Notes: a model not told the origin generated them from the letters alone. Shown: positions 1 to 8,559, counted from the stretch's first letter. The stretch is DNA of 22,190 nucleotides from an uncultured Eubacteriales bacterium (GCA_900554225.1 USGH01000016.1:1-22190), one strand, 5' to 3'. A program made the numbers and translations.

Positions 1-1862
1 ATACGGAGCCATGCCCCCGGATTTTTCAGCGACGCGCGGATCCGGGATTCGTCCCCGCTCCGGCGGAAGTGCCAGAGGATCGGGAAGGTGCAGAAGAGGG
101 AAAGCTCCGCTACGCCGCGCCGGTCAAAGAGGGCGAGATAGTTGGCGCGGAACGACTCGTCCGGGATGAGGTCGTAGGCGTATGCCATCGTGTTCGCAAT
201 GTAGCTGCTGTGATCCGTACCCACGCCGTCGCGGAAGGTGTGCGTCTCGGGCATATAGAAGGCGGCGTAGAAGGCGTCGATGAGCGGTCCCGCATCCCGG
301 TAGGGGGATCTGCCGAGCAGCGCAGCCATCGCGTTGGCACAGCGGATCGCTTCGATGTAATACGCGTTCAGGGATACGTGCGCCGGTTCGCAGACCTTGC
401 CCTCACGGATGTCAATCGCGTAGCCGTCCTGGAAATTCTTCGGCCACTCCACGACACACCACTTGTCAAGATGGGAAAGGAGTCCGTTCCGCTCATAGTC
501 CCGGCGATATACGTCCAATAGAGCGCACGCCGCGTCATAATGCGACGCGAGATAGGCGAGATCCCCCGTGTACTGCGCGTGCCACAGCATCAGAGAGAGA
601 AGCATCAGCGGATATTCGGCGATCTCCTGCATCATGGCGCAGTCCAGACACGTCACCATCCCCGGCGTGATGAACGTCGAGCGGAACGCGTCGTCGATGA
701 GCTTGCGGACGATCGTGTCGTCCCCGGTCAGAAGCATATGCGCATACGCCGTATAGCAGCCGTCCCCCACATAAAAGCCCTTCTCCCGCTCCATGCAGTC
801 CTGGATCACCTCCTGTACGCCGTACCGGAGCGTGTGGACGCACAGCTCCCAGATCCGCCGCAGTTCGGGATCGCCCTCGTATGCCGGGGACAGCTTTGCC
901 GCCAATCGGAACGGATAGTGGCGCGCGAGCAGGTGAATGTCCGTGACCTCTGCGCCCGCGGGCAGCACCAATTCCGCGTACCGGAACGACTTGAAGTCAA
1001 ACCAGTCGAGCCTGTCCCGACCGCCGGAGAGAATCCAGCTCTCCACGTAGTCGCAGTTTGCCCGCAGCGCGTGCCGGACCGTGCCGTCCTCGTTCAATTC
1101 CTGCCCGCACCGGATCTCTACCACATCGCCGGACCTGCCCACAGCCGCTGCCGTGAGATACCCCACATAGGTGCTGCCGAAATCCACGAATACCACGTTC
1201 CCGCGCGTCGTACAGACCGCAGGGGCGATCTGCTCAAACGCCAGCATCCTGGTTTCCTGTGCCAGCAGTACGTAGTCCACGTGTTTCCGGAGCACGGCAG
1301 GAGACCATTCGCTGTCGTCAAAATCGGGCGCGGCAAATCCAACCTCGGCGGCGCGGGAATCGTAGGTTTCCAGGAACTGCGTGTCGTAGCCTGCCTTGCC
1401 GACAGCGGTGTAGCCGGTGTGCCTGTGTACCAGAAACGAACCGTCGCTTTCGAGAATCCGCTGCCCGTCACAGGTGAGATCGCACCAGAGCCCGTGCCGG
1501 TAGTCGCCGCTGACCCATACCCGGTTGATCAGCCCCTGATATTACGTGTGGACGGCAATCACATTTTCGCCCGCACAGAGATACGGCAGAACATCGATCT
1601 CGTTGTACCGGTACGACGTGGGGTAGCCGGGCGCGGGTCCCTGACCGACAAAGGCTCCGTTGATGTAGAGCTTGTAGTAGTCGTCCGCCGTGATCCGCAA
1701 TACGGCTTTCTCCGGCAGTGCGGTGAGGGAGAAGCGGCGGCGGAAAAGAATGTGCGCGTTCGCGAGCGGATCCGCAGGCAGATCGAGCGGCTCCAACTGC
1801 CGGTGAAAGACGTTTCGCGGCATACGGGATGCAAACGCAGCGTCCGTGATCCATTGTGGCAT
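1..1862 (-). pseudogene. alpha-L-rhamnosidase-like glycoside hydrolase (GH78 type), 3' end outside window, interrupted by an in-frame TAA
   Basis: Reading leftward from the ATG at 1862 (GGAGG seven bases upstream) gives about 620 codons open to the window edge, with one stop: TAA at 1544-1542, codon 107. The frame continues unchanged on the other side. Residues before the stop look like the N-terminal beta-sandwich of family 78 rhamnosidases (ITADDYYKLYINGAFVGQGP, then GENVIAVHT). The residues right after it are YQGLINRVWVSGD, where this family usually has a Tyr-Tyr pair, so the stop probably replaces a Tyr codon. Further on are DCMEREKGFYVGD (about residue 350) and VEWPKNFQDGYAID, which resemble the catalytic (alpha/alpha)6 barrel region with acidic residues. 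No signal peptide is visible, so the enzyme would act in the cytoplasm on rhamnosides. TAA is a normal stop elsewhere here (groES, thioesterase, coat protein). Family placement is from recognition of motifs; it could be a related unsaturated-sugar or rhamnoside hydrolase. Confidence 0.75.
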
Positions 1863-1984
1863 AGGTTGACCTCCATGAAGATAAGATGATTGTAGGAAAC
1901 ACAAAACGACAAAGAAAAGGGGCAGACAACAATACTGTCAGAAAAAGGAAACCAGATCACAAAACCGTGAAATACCCGGATCCG

Positions 1985-2091
1985 CACAAACAAAATCCAA
2001 TCCTTTTTTATAAAAAGTTTTGCGGAGCTTTTTCAAAAGCGACCGTTCCCCCCGTTCCCCGTTCCCCGTTCCCCGTTCCTCGTTCCCCTTA
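1985..2091 (-). repeat. dispersed intergenic repeat, copy R1 (short form)
   Basis: Read on the minus strand, this copy starts at the stop codon of the thioesterase gene with a tract of GGGGAAC-like units (about six, 2044-2088). It continues with GCTTTTGAAAAAGCTCCGC, then AAAACTTTT and GGATTTTGTTTGTGC. It then loses similarity to the longer copies at 4456, 12815 and 15078. The hairpin GCTTTT-GA-AAAAGC is present. The TAA stop of the upstream gene falls inside the conserved left edge. The remaining bases up to the GH78 start (1863-1984) show nothing recognisable. Confidence 0.8.
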
Positions 2092-2550
2092 TCGACTGCG
2101 GCGTAGTTCCCGGCGGCGGATCGCGGCTTCGTAGGCGGCTTTTTCCTCGTCGGTTTCGGGGAGAACGGGCGGAACAGGGATCGGGCGTTCGTTGTCGTCA
2201 ATGGCTACGAGCACCAGATACGCCTCGTTGATCCGCTCACGCGCACCGGACAACGCCTCGCAGTAGGTGCGGACACGGACTTCCATCGATGTGCGTCCCG
2301 CGTAGGTGATCGTGCCTTCCAGAATGATCGTGTCGTTCACGTGCGCCGGACGGAGAAATACAAGCGAATCGACCGCCGCCGTTGTGACATTGCAGCCGCT
2401 GTGCCGCCGCGCGACGACCGCCGCCACTACGTCGATCCATTCCATCAGCTTGCCGCCAAATAAGCGGCTGTAGCCGTTCATGGTGTCGAACATCAGAATC
2501 TGTACCTGCTCTGTGCGCGATTCGCGCGGATGCTTGGGCTGCATAATCAT
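2089..2550 (-). CDS. acyl-CoA thioesterase, hotdog fold (YciA/YkhA-like)
   Basis: This gene encodes a 153-residue cytoplasmic protein of the single hotdog-domain acyl-CoA hydrolase family, which hydrolyses acyl-CoA to free acid and CoA, usually as a hexamer. The visible family pattern is LFGGKLMEWIDVVAAVVARR (about residues 30-49) over the central helix, then TTAAVDSLVFLRPAHVNDTI and YAGRTSMEVRVR for the following strands, and a C-terminal PIPVPPVLPETDEEK. Two starts are possible: ATG at 2550 with AAGGAG ten bases upstream, or ATG at 2544 with GAGG seven bases upstream; the longer form is given. The gene ends at repeat R1 with no gap, and the GH78 gene follows in the same direction. Substrate range cannot be read from the sequence. 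Confidence 0.85.
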   Translation of the reverse strand: MIMQPKHPRESRTEQVQILMFDTMNGYSRLFGGKLMEWIDVVAAVVARRHSGCNVTTAAVDSLVFLRPAHVNDTIILEGTITYAGRTSMEVRVRTYCEALSGARERINEAYLVLVAIDDNERPIPVPPVLPETDEEKAAYEAAIRRRELRRSR

Positions 2551-2715
2551 ACCTCACTTGCTCCTTGTTATTCCGGAGAGTATTATACCATAAAATCCAT
2601 TGCCGGGCAAGGACTTCCCCAAAATTGAAGAGACTTTGCTTTCCGGTCGTTTTGACACCCAAAAAAGCCATGCGCTGCCGTGGATTCGTTCATCCCGTTT
2701 GCCCATGCGCCATAG

Positions 2716-2753
2716 AAAAAGGAAGCCACCCCACGTATGGTGGAGCAGCTTCC
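2716..2753 (-). terminator. rho-independent terminator of groEL
   Basis: On the minus strand the outer stem GGAAGC/GCTTCC encloses an inner CTCCAC-CATAC-GTGGGG stem and is followed directly by TTTTT. It lies 43 bases beyond the groEL stop and is the expected end of the groES-groEL transcript. Confidence 0.85.
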
Positions 2754-2795
2754 GAATGGATGATTGTGCTGTTTGGAATCGCGCGGATCCGGGAA

Positions 2796-4433
2796 TCAAT
2801 ACATACCGCCCATACCGCCGCCCATGCCGCCGCCAGCGGGAGCAGCCGGAGTTTCCTCAGGGATGCTCACAACGAGTGCTTCGGTGGTGAGAACGGTAGC
2901 TGCAACGGATGCGGCGTTCTGGAGAGCGGAACGTGCAACCTTGGTCGGGTCAACGATGCCCTTTTCGACCATGTCGCAGTAGGTTTCGTTGTAGGCGTCA
3001 AAGCCGTAGCCCTTCTTGCCGGAGGACACGATCTTGTCTACGATGACGGAGCCTTCGAAGCCGGCGTTTTCCGCGATCTGGCGAACCGGAGCTTCCAGAG
3101 CCTTTACGACGATGCGCACACCGATCTTTTCGTCGCCCTCGGTGGTGTCGAGCAGCTTAGCGACTTCGTCGATGATGTTGATATAGGCAGTGCCGCCGCC
3201 GGGAACGATGCCTTCTTCGACAGCCGCGCGGGTTGCGTTCAGAGCGTCCTCGATGCGGAGCTTCTTTTCCTTCATTTCGGTTTCGGTAGCCGCGCCGACC
3301 TTGATGACCGCTACGCCGCCGGACAGCTTGGCAAGTCTTTCCTGGAGCTTCTCACGATCGAAATCGGAGGTGGTGACTTCGATGGCGGACTTGATCTGGG
3401 AGATACGTGCCGCGATCTCGTCCTTGTCGCCGTGACCGCCAACGATGATGGTGTTGTCCTTGTTGACCTTGACCTGACGTGCCTGACCGAGCTGATCGAT
3501 GGTGGCTTCCTTGAGGTCGAGACCCAGCTCGTCGCAGATCACCTGACCGCCGGTGAGGATGGCGATGTCGCGGAGCATTTCTTTTCTTCTGTCGCCAAAG
3601 CCCGGAGCCTTGACAGCCGCGCAGGTGAAGGTGCCGCGGAGCTTGTTCAGAACGAGCGTGGTGAGTGCTTCGCCTTCTACGTCCTCAGCGATGATGAGCA
3701 GCTTCTTGCCTGCCTGTACGATCTGTTCCAGCAGCGGGAGGATGTCCTGCACGTTGGAGATCTTCTTGTCGGTGATGAGTACGAGCGCGTCGTCGAGAAC
3801 GGCTTCCATCTTATCGGTGTCGGTAGCCATGTACGGGGACAGATAGCCTCTGTCGAACTGCATACCTTCGACCACTTCGCTGTAGGTTTCAGCGGACTTG
3901 GATTCCTCTACGGTGATCACGCCGTCGGAGGTGACCTTTTCCATAGCGTCCGCGATGAGGGTGCCGATCACTTCGTCGCCGGAGGATACGGTGCCGACGC
4001 GGGCGATGTCTTCCTTGCCGGATACTGCCTTGGAGTTTGCCTTCAGAGCGGCAACCGCTTTATCGACTGCCTTCTGGATGCCCTTGCGGATGACCATCGG
4101 ATTGGCACCGGCTGCAACGTTCTTCATGCCTTCGTGGATGAAGGACTGTGCGAGCAGGGTAGCGGTGGTGGTGCCGTCGCCGGCTGCGTCGTTCGTCTTG
4201 GAAGCGACCTCGCGGATGAGCTGTGCGCCCATGTTTTCGCTTGCGTCCTCCAGCTCGATCTCCTTCGCGATGGTCACGCCGTCGTTGGTGATCAGCGGGG
4301 TGCCGTACTTCTTATCGAGAACCACGTTTCTGCCCTTCGGGCCCATGGTGATCTTAACAGTATTCGCAAGTTTATCCACGCCTGCGATCAGCGCGTTTCT
4401 GGCATCTACGCCGTATACGATATTCTTAGCCAT
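2796..4433 (-). CDS. groEL: chaperonin GroEL (60 kDa)
   Basis: The product is the 545-residue subunit of the double-ring cytoplasmic chaperonin that folds proteins with ATP and GroES. The start MAKNIVYGVDARNALIAGVD, the nucleotide-binding GPKGRNVVLD and GDGTTTATLLAQ (about residues 86-97), the apical-domain KAPGFGDRRKEML and the flexible GGMGGGMGGMY tail are all present, and the length is normal. ATG at 4433 follows AAGGAG by nine bases. It is downstream of groES in the same direction but separated by 334 bases because repeat R2 lies between them; a few tens of bases is usual. A terminator follows at 2716-2753. Identity is certain. Confidence 0.99.
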   Translation of the reverse strand: MAKNIVYGVDARNALIAGVDKLANTVKITMGPKGRNVVLDKKYGTPLITNDGVTIAKEIELEDASENMGAQLIREVASKTNDAAGDGTTTATLLAQSFIHEGMKNVAAGANPMVIRKGIQKAVDKAVAALKANSKAVSGKEDIARVGTVSSGDEVIGTLIADAMEKVTSDGVITVEESKSAETYSEVVEGMQFDRGYLSPYMATDTDKMEAVLDDALVLITDKKISNVQDILPLLEQIVQAGKKLLIIAEDVEGEALTTLVLNKLRGTFTCAAVKAPGFGDRRKEMLRDIAILTGGQVICDELGLDLKEATIDQLGQARQVKVNKDNTIIVGGHGDKDEIAARISQIKSAIEVTTSDFDREKLQERLAKLSGGVAVIKVGAATETEMKEKKLRIEDALNATRAAVEEGIVPGGGTAYINIIDEVAKLLDTTEGDEKIGVRIVVKALEAPVRQIAENAGFEGSVIVDKIVSSGKKGYGFDAYNETYCDMVEKGIVDPTKVARSALQNAASVAATVLTTEALVVSIPEETPAAPAGGGMGGGMGGMY

Positions 4434-4455
4434 AATGCTATGCTCCTTATTCTAT

Positions 4456-4640
4456 ATGTGGGGGATGCGGGGGGCAGGGGAACGCGGCTTTTTGAAAAAA
4501 GCCTGGCAAAAACTTTTATTAGGGGGATGGTGAGATGGATTTTGTTTGTGCAAGTCCATCTGCTCACCAATATTGTTCCGTCCTTAGCCCGACGGGTATC
4601 GTTCGCGAGCGGCTCACGATGTGATCCGCACACTACGGTT
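4456..4640 (+). repeat. dispersed intergenic repeat, copy R2, inside the groES-groEL operon
   Basis: Plus-strand orientation, opposite to the operon. It holds a G-rich start (GGGGCAGGGGAACGC), the perfect hairpin GGCTTTTT-GA-AAAAAGCC (4486-4503), CAAAAACTTTTATTAGGGG, GGATTTTGTTTGTGCAAGTC, CACCAATAT, TTCCGTCCT and ATCGTTCGCGAGCGGCT. The arms GGTGAG..ATGGA and TCCAT..CTCACC (about 4529-4569) can pair with a small bulge, and CCGTC/GACGG (4579-4596) can form another hairpin. The rest of the groES-groEL gap (4641-4767) shows nothing recognisable. Confidence 0.85.
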
Positions 4641-4767
4641 TGCGATTGCTTCCGTTTATTTGACTGGGCTTTTTGTTTTGCGGTTCCCTTGATGGATTGG
4701 CAGTATATGTGTCTTACTGCTTGTTATCCCCTGGATCCCGGTGAATGCCTGACTGTGTTTTGTTGCC

Positions 4768-5055
4768 TTAGTCCTCTACGATTGCGAGGATGTCGTTCTG
4801 GCGGACAACGTTGTATTCCACGCCGTCGCACTTGACCTCGGTGCCTGCGTACTTGCTGGTGATGACGCGGTCGCCGACCTTTACGGTCATGGTGACTTCC
4901 TTACCGTCTACCATACCGCCGGGACCTACTGCGATGACCTCTGCGACCTGCGGCTTTTCCTTTGCGGTGCCGGGCAGGACGATACCGGTCTTGGTGGTTT
5001 CTTCAGCTTCGACAGCCTTGACAACGACTCTGTCAGCAAGGGGTTTGAGTGTCAT
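4768..5055 (-). CDS. groES: co-chaperonin GroES (10 kDa)
   Basis: This is the 95-residue cap of the GroEL chaperonin. It starts MTLKPLADRVVVKAVEAEE, carries the mobile loop TKTGIVLPG (about residues 21-29) that docks onto GroEL, and ends VVRQNDILAIVED, all typical of the family at normal length. ATG at 5055 follows AGGAGG by eight bases. It is the first gene of the operon, about 120 bases downstream of a sigma-A promoter that overlaps a CIRCE operator, so it should be heat-inducible through HrcA. Confidence 0.99.
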   Translation of the reverse strand: MTLKPLADRVVVKAVEAEETTKTGIVLPGTAKEKPQVAEVIAVGPGGMVDGKEVTMTVKVGDRVITSKYAGTEVKCDGVEYNVVRQNDILAIVED

Positions 5056-5139
5056 AATGAATGCCTCCTATATACTACGGGTAAAAATTTACTGGGTTTG
5101 GAAAGGGAGTGGCGGCGGATTTTTGGGGTTCCGGTCGCA

Positions 5140-5166
5140 TTAGCACTCGATTTGCCGGAGTGCTAA
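5140..5166 (-). promoter_or_regulatory. CIRCE operator (HrcA binding site)
   Basis: A perfect TTAGCACTC-N9-GAGTGCTAA inverted repeat lies just downstream of the predicted groES transcription start. It matches the established CIRCE consensus with no mismatch. HrcA repressor binding here would control groES-groEL. Confidence 0.98.
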
Positions 5167-5179
5167 CCCTTGTGCCTTT

Positions 5180-5208
5180 ATTGTACCCCACTGCGTGCAA
5201 AAAATCAA
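5180..5208 (-). promoter_or_regulatory. sigma-A promoter of groES-groEL
   Basis: On the minus strand TTGATT (5208-5203) is separated by 17 bases from TACAAT (5185-5180). The predicted start, near 5173, falls just before the CIRCE operator, the usual arrangement for Firmicute groES promoters. Confidence 0.85.
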
Positions 5209-5277
5209 GAGTTTTTTGGAGAGTTTACATTTTATTAACAATTAGCCTGCGGGAAGGAGTTGTCCGCCGCGATGGGG

Positions 5278-5286
5278 GAGTGCTAA
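5278..5286. promoter_or_regulatory. orphan CIRCE half-site upstream of the fbp promoter
   Basis: GAGTGCTAA occurs exactly, 25 bases upstream of the fbp -35 hexamer. There is no TTAGCACTC partner at the required spacing, so function is doubtful. Confidence 0.3.
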
Positions 5287-5310
5287 ATGGGATTCTCTCA
5301 CTTCTATCGC

Positions 5311-5339
5311 TTGACAAACGGCGGCGGAAACTATATAAT
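5311..5339 (+). promoter_or_regulatory. consensus sigma-A promoter of fbp
   Basis: TTGACA (5311-5316), a 17-base spacer and TATAAT (5334-5339) match the sigma-A consensus perfectly, 38 bases before the fbp start. No operator is recognised between the hexamers, suggesting strong, largely constitutive initiation. Confidence 0.93.
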
Positions 5340-5377
5340 GTAAGAAAAACGGGAATCGGACCAAGGAGGGACGGCAC

Positions 5378-7336
5378 ATGGAGAAGCGGTATCTGCGGCT
5401 GTTATCGCGGGAATTTCCGACAGAAGCGGCGGCGGCGGGGGAGATTGTCAATCTATCGGCGATGCGCAGTCTGCCGAAGGGAACGGAATACTTTTTCAGC
5501 GATCTGCACGGAGAATACGATGCGTTTTCAGGCCTTCTGCGCAGTGCGTCCGGGGTAATCCGGGAGAAGATCGACGCGGTATTCGGGAAAAGTGTCTCCG
5601 CGCGCGACCGGGACGAGCTGGCGGCACTCATCTACCGTTCGGAAGCGTGCATCAAGGCGCGGACGACCGCCGGACAGCTCACGGACGAATGGCGGCGGCT
5701 GACGTTATATCGGCTGATTCTGGTGAGTCAGGCGGTGGGTGCGAAATACACGCGGCAGGCGGTGCGGGAAAAGATGCCGGAGGGATATGCGTACATCCTC
5801 GACGAGCTGCTCAACGTCACGGACGACATCAACCGGGATTTCTACTACGACGAGATCATATCGTCGATTCTGGAGACGGGGGTGGCGGACTCCTTCATTA
5901 CGGCGATGTGTACGCTGATCCGGCGGCTGACGGTGGACTGGCTGCACATCATCGGGGACATCTACGACCGGGGACCGCGCGCCGACCGGATCATGGACGA
6001 GCTGGTGGCACACGCCCGGGTGGACATCCAATGGGGCAATCACGACATCAGCTGGATGGGTGCGGCTGCCGGGTGTCCTGCGCTGGTGGCGAATGTGATC
6101 CGGATCGCGCTGTCGTACAACAGCTATGACGTACTGGAGGACGGCTACGGGCTGAATCTGCGTCCGCTGTCTGTCTTTGCGACGGAGGTATACGGGGACG
6201 ATCCCTGCACGCATTTTCTGCCGCACACCCTGGACGATGTGGTATTCGATCACGTGGACGCACTCCTGACGGCACGGATGCACAAGGCGATCGCGGTGCT
6301 CCAGTGCAAATTGGAGGGAGGACTCCTGCGCGCGCATCCGGAATACGGCATGGACGAGAGGCGGCTGTTCGAGCGGTGCGATTTCCGGCGCGGGGTCGTG
6401 CGGCTCGGCGGGCGGGAATACGCGCTTTCGGACACGCATTTTCCAACCGTGGATCCGGACGATCCACTGGCACTGACGGATGGCGAACAGGAGCTTATGG
6501 CGGTGCTGCTGTCGTCGTTCCATCACAGTGTGCGGCTGAACGAGCATATACGCTTCCTCTACGCGCACGGCGGCATGTACAAGGTGGCAAACGGGAATCT
6601 GCTGTACCACGGCTGCATTCCGGTGAACGGGGACGGATCGTTCCGGTCGGTGCGGGTGCCGTTCTGCGCGGGGGAAAAGGCGGGACGGGAGCTGCTTGAC
6701 GCCATTGAAGGGGTCGTGCGCCGCGCGTATTTTCTGCCGTACAATACGCCGGAGCAGATCGAGAGCCGGGATTATGTGTGGTATCTCTGGTGCGGCCCGG
6801 ATTCGCCGCTGTACGGGAAGGACAAGATGGCGTTTTTTGAGCGGACGTTTGTGTGTGACGCGCCCTGCACGGAGAATTACGGCGCGTATTACCGGATCAC
6901 GGAGCATGGCGGGGAGGATGCAGGCGATCCGGAGGCGGCGCGGCGGTTGTGCGACCGGATTCTCACGGCATTCGGACTGGATCCCGCAAAGGGACACATC
7001 ATCAACGGTCACGTGCCGGTGCTGCTGAAGGAAGGGCAGAGTCCGGTGCGCGCGGGGGGCAGGCTGTTTGTCATCGACGGCGGGATCTCGAAGGCGTACC
7101 GGAGCAAAACGGGCATTGCGGGGTACACCCTGATCTACAATTCGCACAGCCTCTGTCTCGCGGAGCATCGTGCGCCGAGCCCGGAATATCCGGACGGCGA
7201 GATTCGGGTCCACGTGGCGGAAAGGATGGAGCAGCGCGTCAACATCGCCGATACGGATCTCGGCAGGGAGCTGTCCGAAAGGATCGAGGATCTACAGGCA
7301 CTGCTTGCGGCATACCGCGCCGGGGAGACGATGTGA
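5378..7336 (+). CDS. fbp: fructose-1,6-bisphosphatase, class III
   Basis: The gene encodes a 652-residue cytoplasmic enzyme that hydrolyses fructose 1,6-bisphosphate to fructose 6-phosphate for gluconeogenesis, in the class restricted mainly to Firmicutes. It has the calcineurin-like metallophosphoesterase motifs in order: SDLHGEYDAF (about residue 41), GDIYDRGPRADRIMDEL (about 192) and WGNHDISWMGAAAG (about 213). Further family stretches are YNTPEQIESRDYVWYLWCGP, NGHVPVLLKEGQSP and VIDGGISKAYRSKTGIAGYT near the C-terminus. Length is normal for FBPase class 3. ATG at 5378 follows AAGGAGG by eight bases. It is a single-gene unit divergent from groES and ends at a bidirectional terminator. Confidence 0.97.
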   Translation: MEKRYLRLLSREFPTEAAAAGEIVNLSAMRSLPKGTEYFFSDLHGEYDAFSGLLRSASGVIREKIDAVFGKSVSARDRDELAALIYRSEACIKARTTAGQLTDEWRRLTLYRLILVSQAVGAKYTRQAVREKMPEGYAYILDELLNVTDDINRDFYYDEIISSILETGVADSFITAMCTLIRRLTVDWLHIIGDIYDRGPRADRIMDELVAHARVDIQWGNHDISWMGAAAGCPALVANVIRIALSYNSYDVLEDGYGLNLRPLSVFATEVYGDDPCTHFLPHTLDDVVFDHVDALLTARMHKAIAVLQCKLEGGLLRAHPEYGMDERRLFERCDFRRGVVRLGGREYALSDTHFPTVDPDDPLALTDGEQELMAVLLSSFHHSVRLNEHIRFLYAHGGMYKVANGNLLYHGCIPVNGDGSFRSVRVPFCAGEKAGRELLDAIEGVVRRAYFLPYNTPEQIESRDYVWYLWCGPDSPLYGKDKMAFFERTFVCDAPCTENYGAYYRITEHGGEDAGDPEAARRLCDRILTAFGLDPAKGHIINGHVPVLLKEGQSPVRAGGRLFVIDGGISKAYRSKTGIAGYTLIYNSHSLCLAEHRAPSPEYPDGEIRVHVAERMEQRVNIADTDLGRELSERIEDLQALLAAYRAGETM

Positions 7337-7412
7337 CGCACTGCCGCTTCTGTTTCCCACAGGTTCGTGCCGTGTCCGTCATGCATCGGCGACTTTCCCA
7401 TACAACCAACAG

Positions 7413-7456
7413 AAAACCTGCGTCTATCCCGGATGGGGGGACAGCGCAGGTTTTTT
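7413..7456. terminator. bidirectional rho-independent terminator between fbp and the SPFH gene
   Basis: AAAACCTGCG (7413-7422) pairs perfectly with CGCAGGTTTT (7445-7454), giving a T-run on the plus strand (to 7456) and the A-run/T-run mirror on the minus strand. It serves both converging genes. Confidence 0.88.
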
Positions 7457-7468
7457 GTTTGCTTTGGG

Positions 7469-8392
7469 TTATGCCGCGGGATTGGGTTCGGCTGTGTCCG
7501 TGTCCGTGGAGAGATCCGTCATCGGCAGGAGGATGGACGCGGCGTTTTCACCGGAGACCACGGTCGGGAGTCTGCCGTCCCATTTGTCGATGTACATCTG
7601 GCGCAGGATCGTATCGGTCAGGGACTGTTCGAGCAGCTTGTTTGCTTCCGCTTCGGCACGGGCGGCGACCAGCTTTGCCTCCGCTTCCGCCTCTGCCTGC
7701 GCGATCTTCGTCTTATTCTCGTATTCCGCCTTGAGCTGCTTCTGTTCGGCGATCATCTTTTCCTCCACGGCGGATTCAAACGCGTCCGAGAAGTCGATGT
7801 TCGTCAGCACCACGGTCGTGACGTTTACGTAATACTCCTCGCCGACTGCCTTCTTGATCGCCTCCTCTACGGCGGGAGACATGGCGGCGCGGTTGGCGAT
7901 GATGTCCATTGCCTTGTGCGCGGAGAGGACCGCTTTGGTTTTTTCAATGGCAATGGACTCGATCCGGTTTTCCAGCAGCTCCAGAGAGCCGTACTGCTGG
8001 GCGATGTCGATCACGTGGTCGGACATGATCTGGTACTGGAGTGCCATCTGGATGTCCATGGTCTGCGCGTCGCTGGAGTAGGCGGAGGTCGTCACGTCCA
8101 CGTCCTGCACCTTCGCGTCGTAGATCTGGTAGGATTCCGTCAGCCAGAGGTCGAAATGGGTACCGGCGGTCCGCACGCTCTTGGCTTCACCGAGGTGCTT
8201 GACGACGGCGACTTCACCGGTATCGACGGTATGGAAGCTCATGGGGATGGTGACAAACGCGAGGGCGAGCACGAAAAGGGTGAGGATCCAGCCGCCGATC
8301 CGTTTGTTCTTCCGGTATGCACCGACGGCGGCAGCAAGTACGCCGATGGCGCACAGGACGATGATAAAGCCGCAGATAAAAGGGATAGCCAT
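7469..8392 (-). CDS. SPFH/prohibitin-family membrane protein
   Basis: The 307-residue product begins with two hydrophobic segments (about residues 3-25 and 33-51). The SPFH/band-7 domain follows (HTVDTGEVAVVKHLGEAKSVRTAGTHFDLW, about 54-83), running through DVDVTTSAYSSDAQTMDIQMALQYQI, and then a charged, Ala/Glu/Lys-rich coiled coil (about 225-265). This is the layout of prohibitin-like proteins, which form large oligomers on the inner face of the membrane and influence membrane proteases and microdomains; the precise role here is unknown. The start at ATG 8392 is preferred because it precedes the first membrane segment, follows AAAGGAG by 12 bases, and lies downstream of a good promoter. The tail is acidic (STDTDTAEPNP). 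Confidence 0.9.
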   Translation of the reverse strand: MAIPFICGFIIVLCAIGVLAAAVGAYRKNKRIGGWILTLFVLALAFVTIPMSFHTVDTGEVAVVKHLGEAKSVRTAGTHFDLWLTESYQIYDAKVQDVDVTTSAYSSDAQTMDIQMALQYQIMSDHVIDIAQQYGSLELLENRIESIAIEKTKAVLSAHKAMDIIANRAAMSPAVEEAIKKAVGEEYYVNVTTVVLTNIDFSDAFESAVEEKMIAEQKQLKAEYENKTKIAQAEAEAEAKLVAARAEAEANKLLEQSLTDTILRQMYIDKWDGRLPTVVSGENAASILLPMTDLSTDTDTAEPNPAA

Positions 8393-8446
8393 ATACTTCT
8401 GTAACTCCTTTGCGGATCCCGATGCTGTGGGATCTCTGATGGCTAT

Positions 8447-8475
8447 AGTATACCATATCCGCACGATAAAGTCAA
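8447..8475 (-). promoter_or_regulatory. sigma-A promoter of the SPFH-family gene
   Basis: On the minus strand TTGACT (8475-8470), a 17-base spacer and TATACT (8452-8447) precede the start codon by about 54 bases. Confidence 0.85.
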
Positions 8476-8491
8476 TAGACCGCGTATAAGT

Positions 8492-8515
8492 TTCTTTTGA
8501 AATTTTGCAAAAGAA
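8492..8515. other. stem-loop at the host/phage-cluster junction
   Basis: TTCTTTTG and CAAAAGAA form a perfect 8-bp inverted repeat around an 8-base loop. It is A/T-rich, with no clear T-run, and lies between the SPFH promoter and the phage cluster. It faintly recalls the hairpin of the dispersed repeat but is not a clear copy. Confidence 0.45.
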
Positions 8516-8559
8516 GAGCCTATGCCAAAAACGCGAGGGGGTCAGGGGATAACGATACG

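Noticed and set aside
1542..1544. Recoding of TAA as an amino acid in this genome
   Set aside because: TAA ends the groES, thioesterase, scaffold and coat genes normally, so the code is standard here.
540..1889. A 449-codon plus-strand open frame opposite the rhamnosidase-like gene
   Set aside because: The minus-strand reading has consistent GH78-type motifs; the plus-strand reading has none and spans the promoterless antisense side.
2565..4835. A 756-codon plus-strand open frame across groEL
   Set aside because: It is antisense to certain groEL/groES coding sequence, has no family resemblance, and arises from the codon bias of the real gene.
5705..7213. A 502-codon minus-strand open frame across fbp
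   Set aside because: It is antisense to the clear fbp gene and carries no recognisable motif or ribosome binding site.
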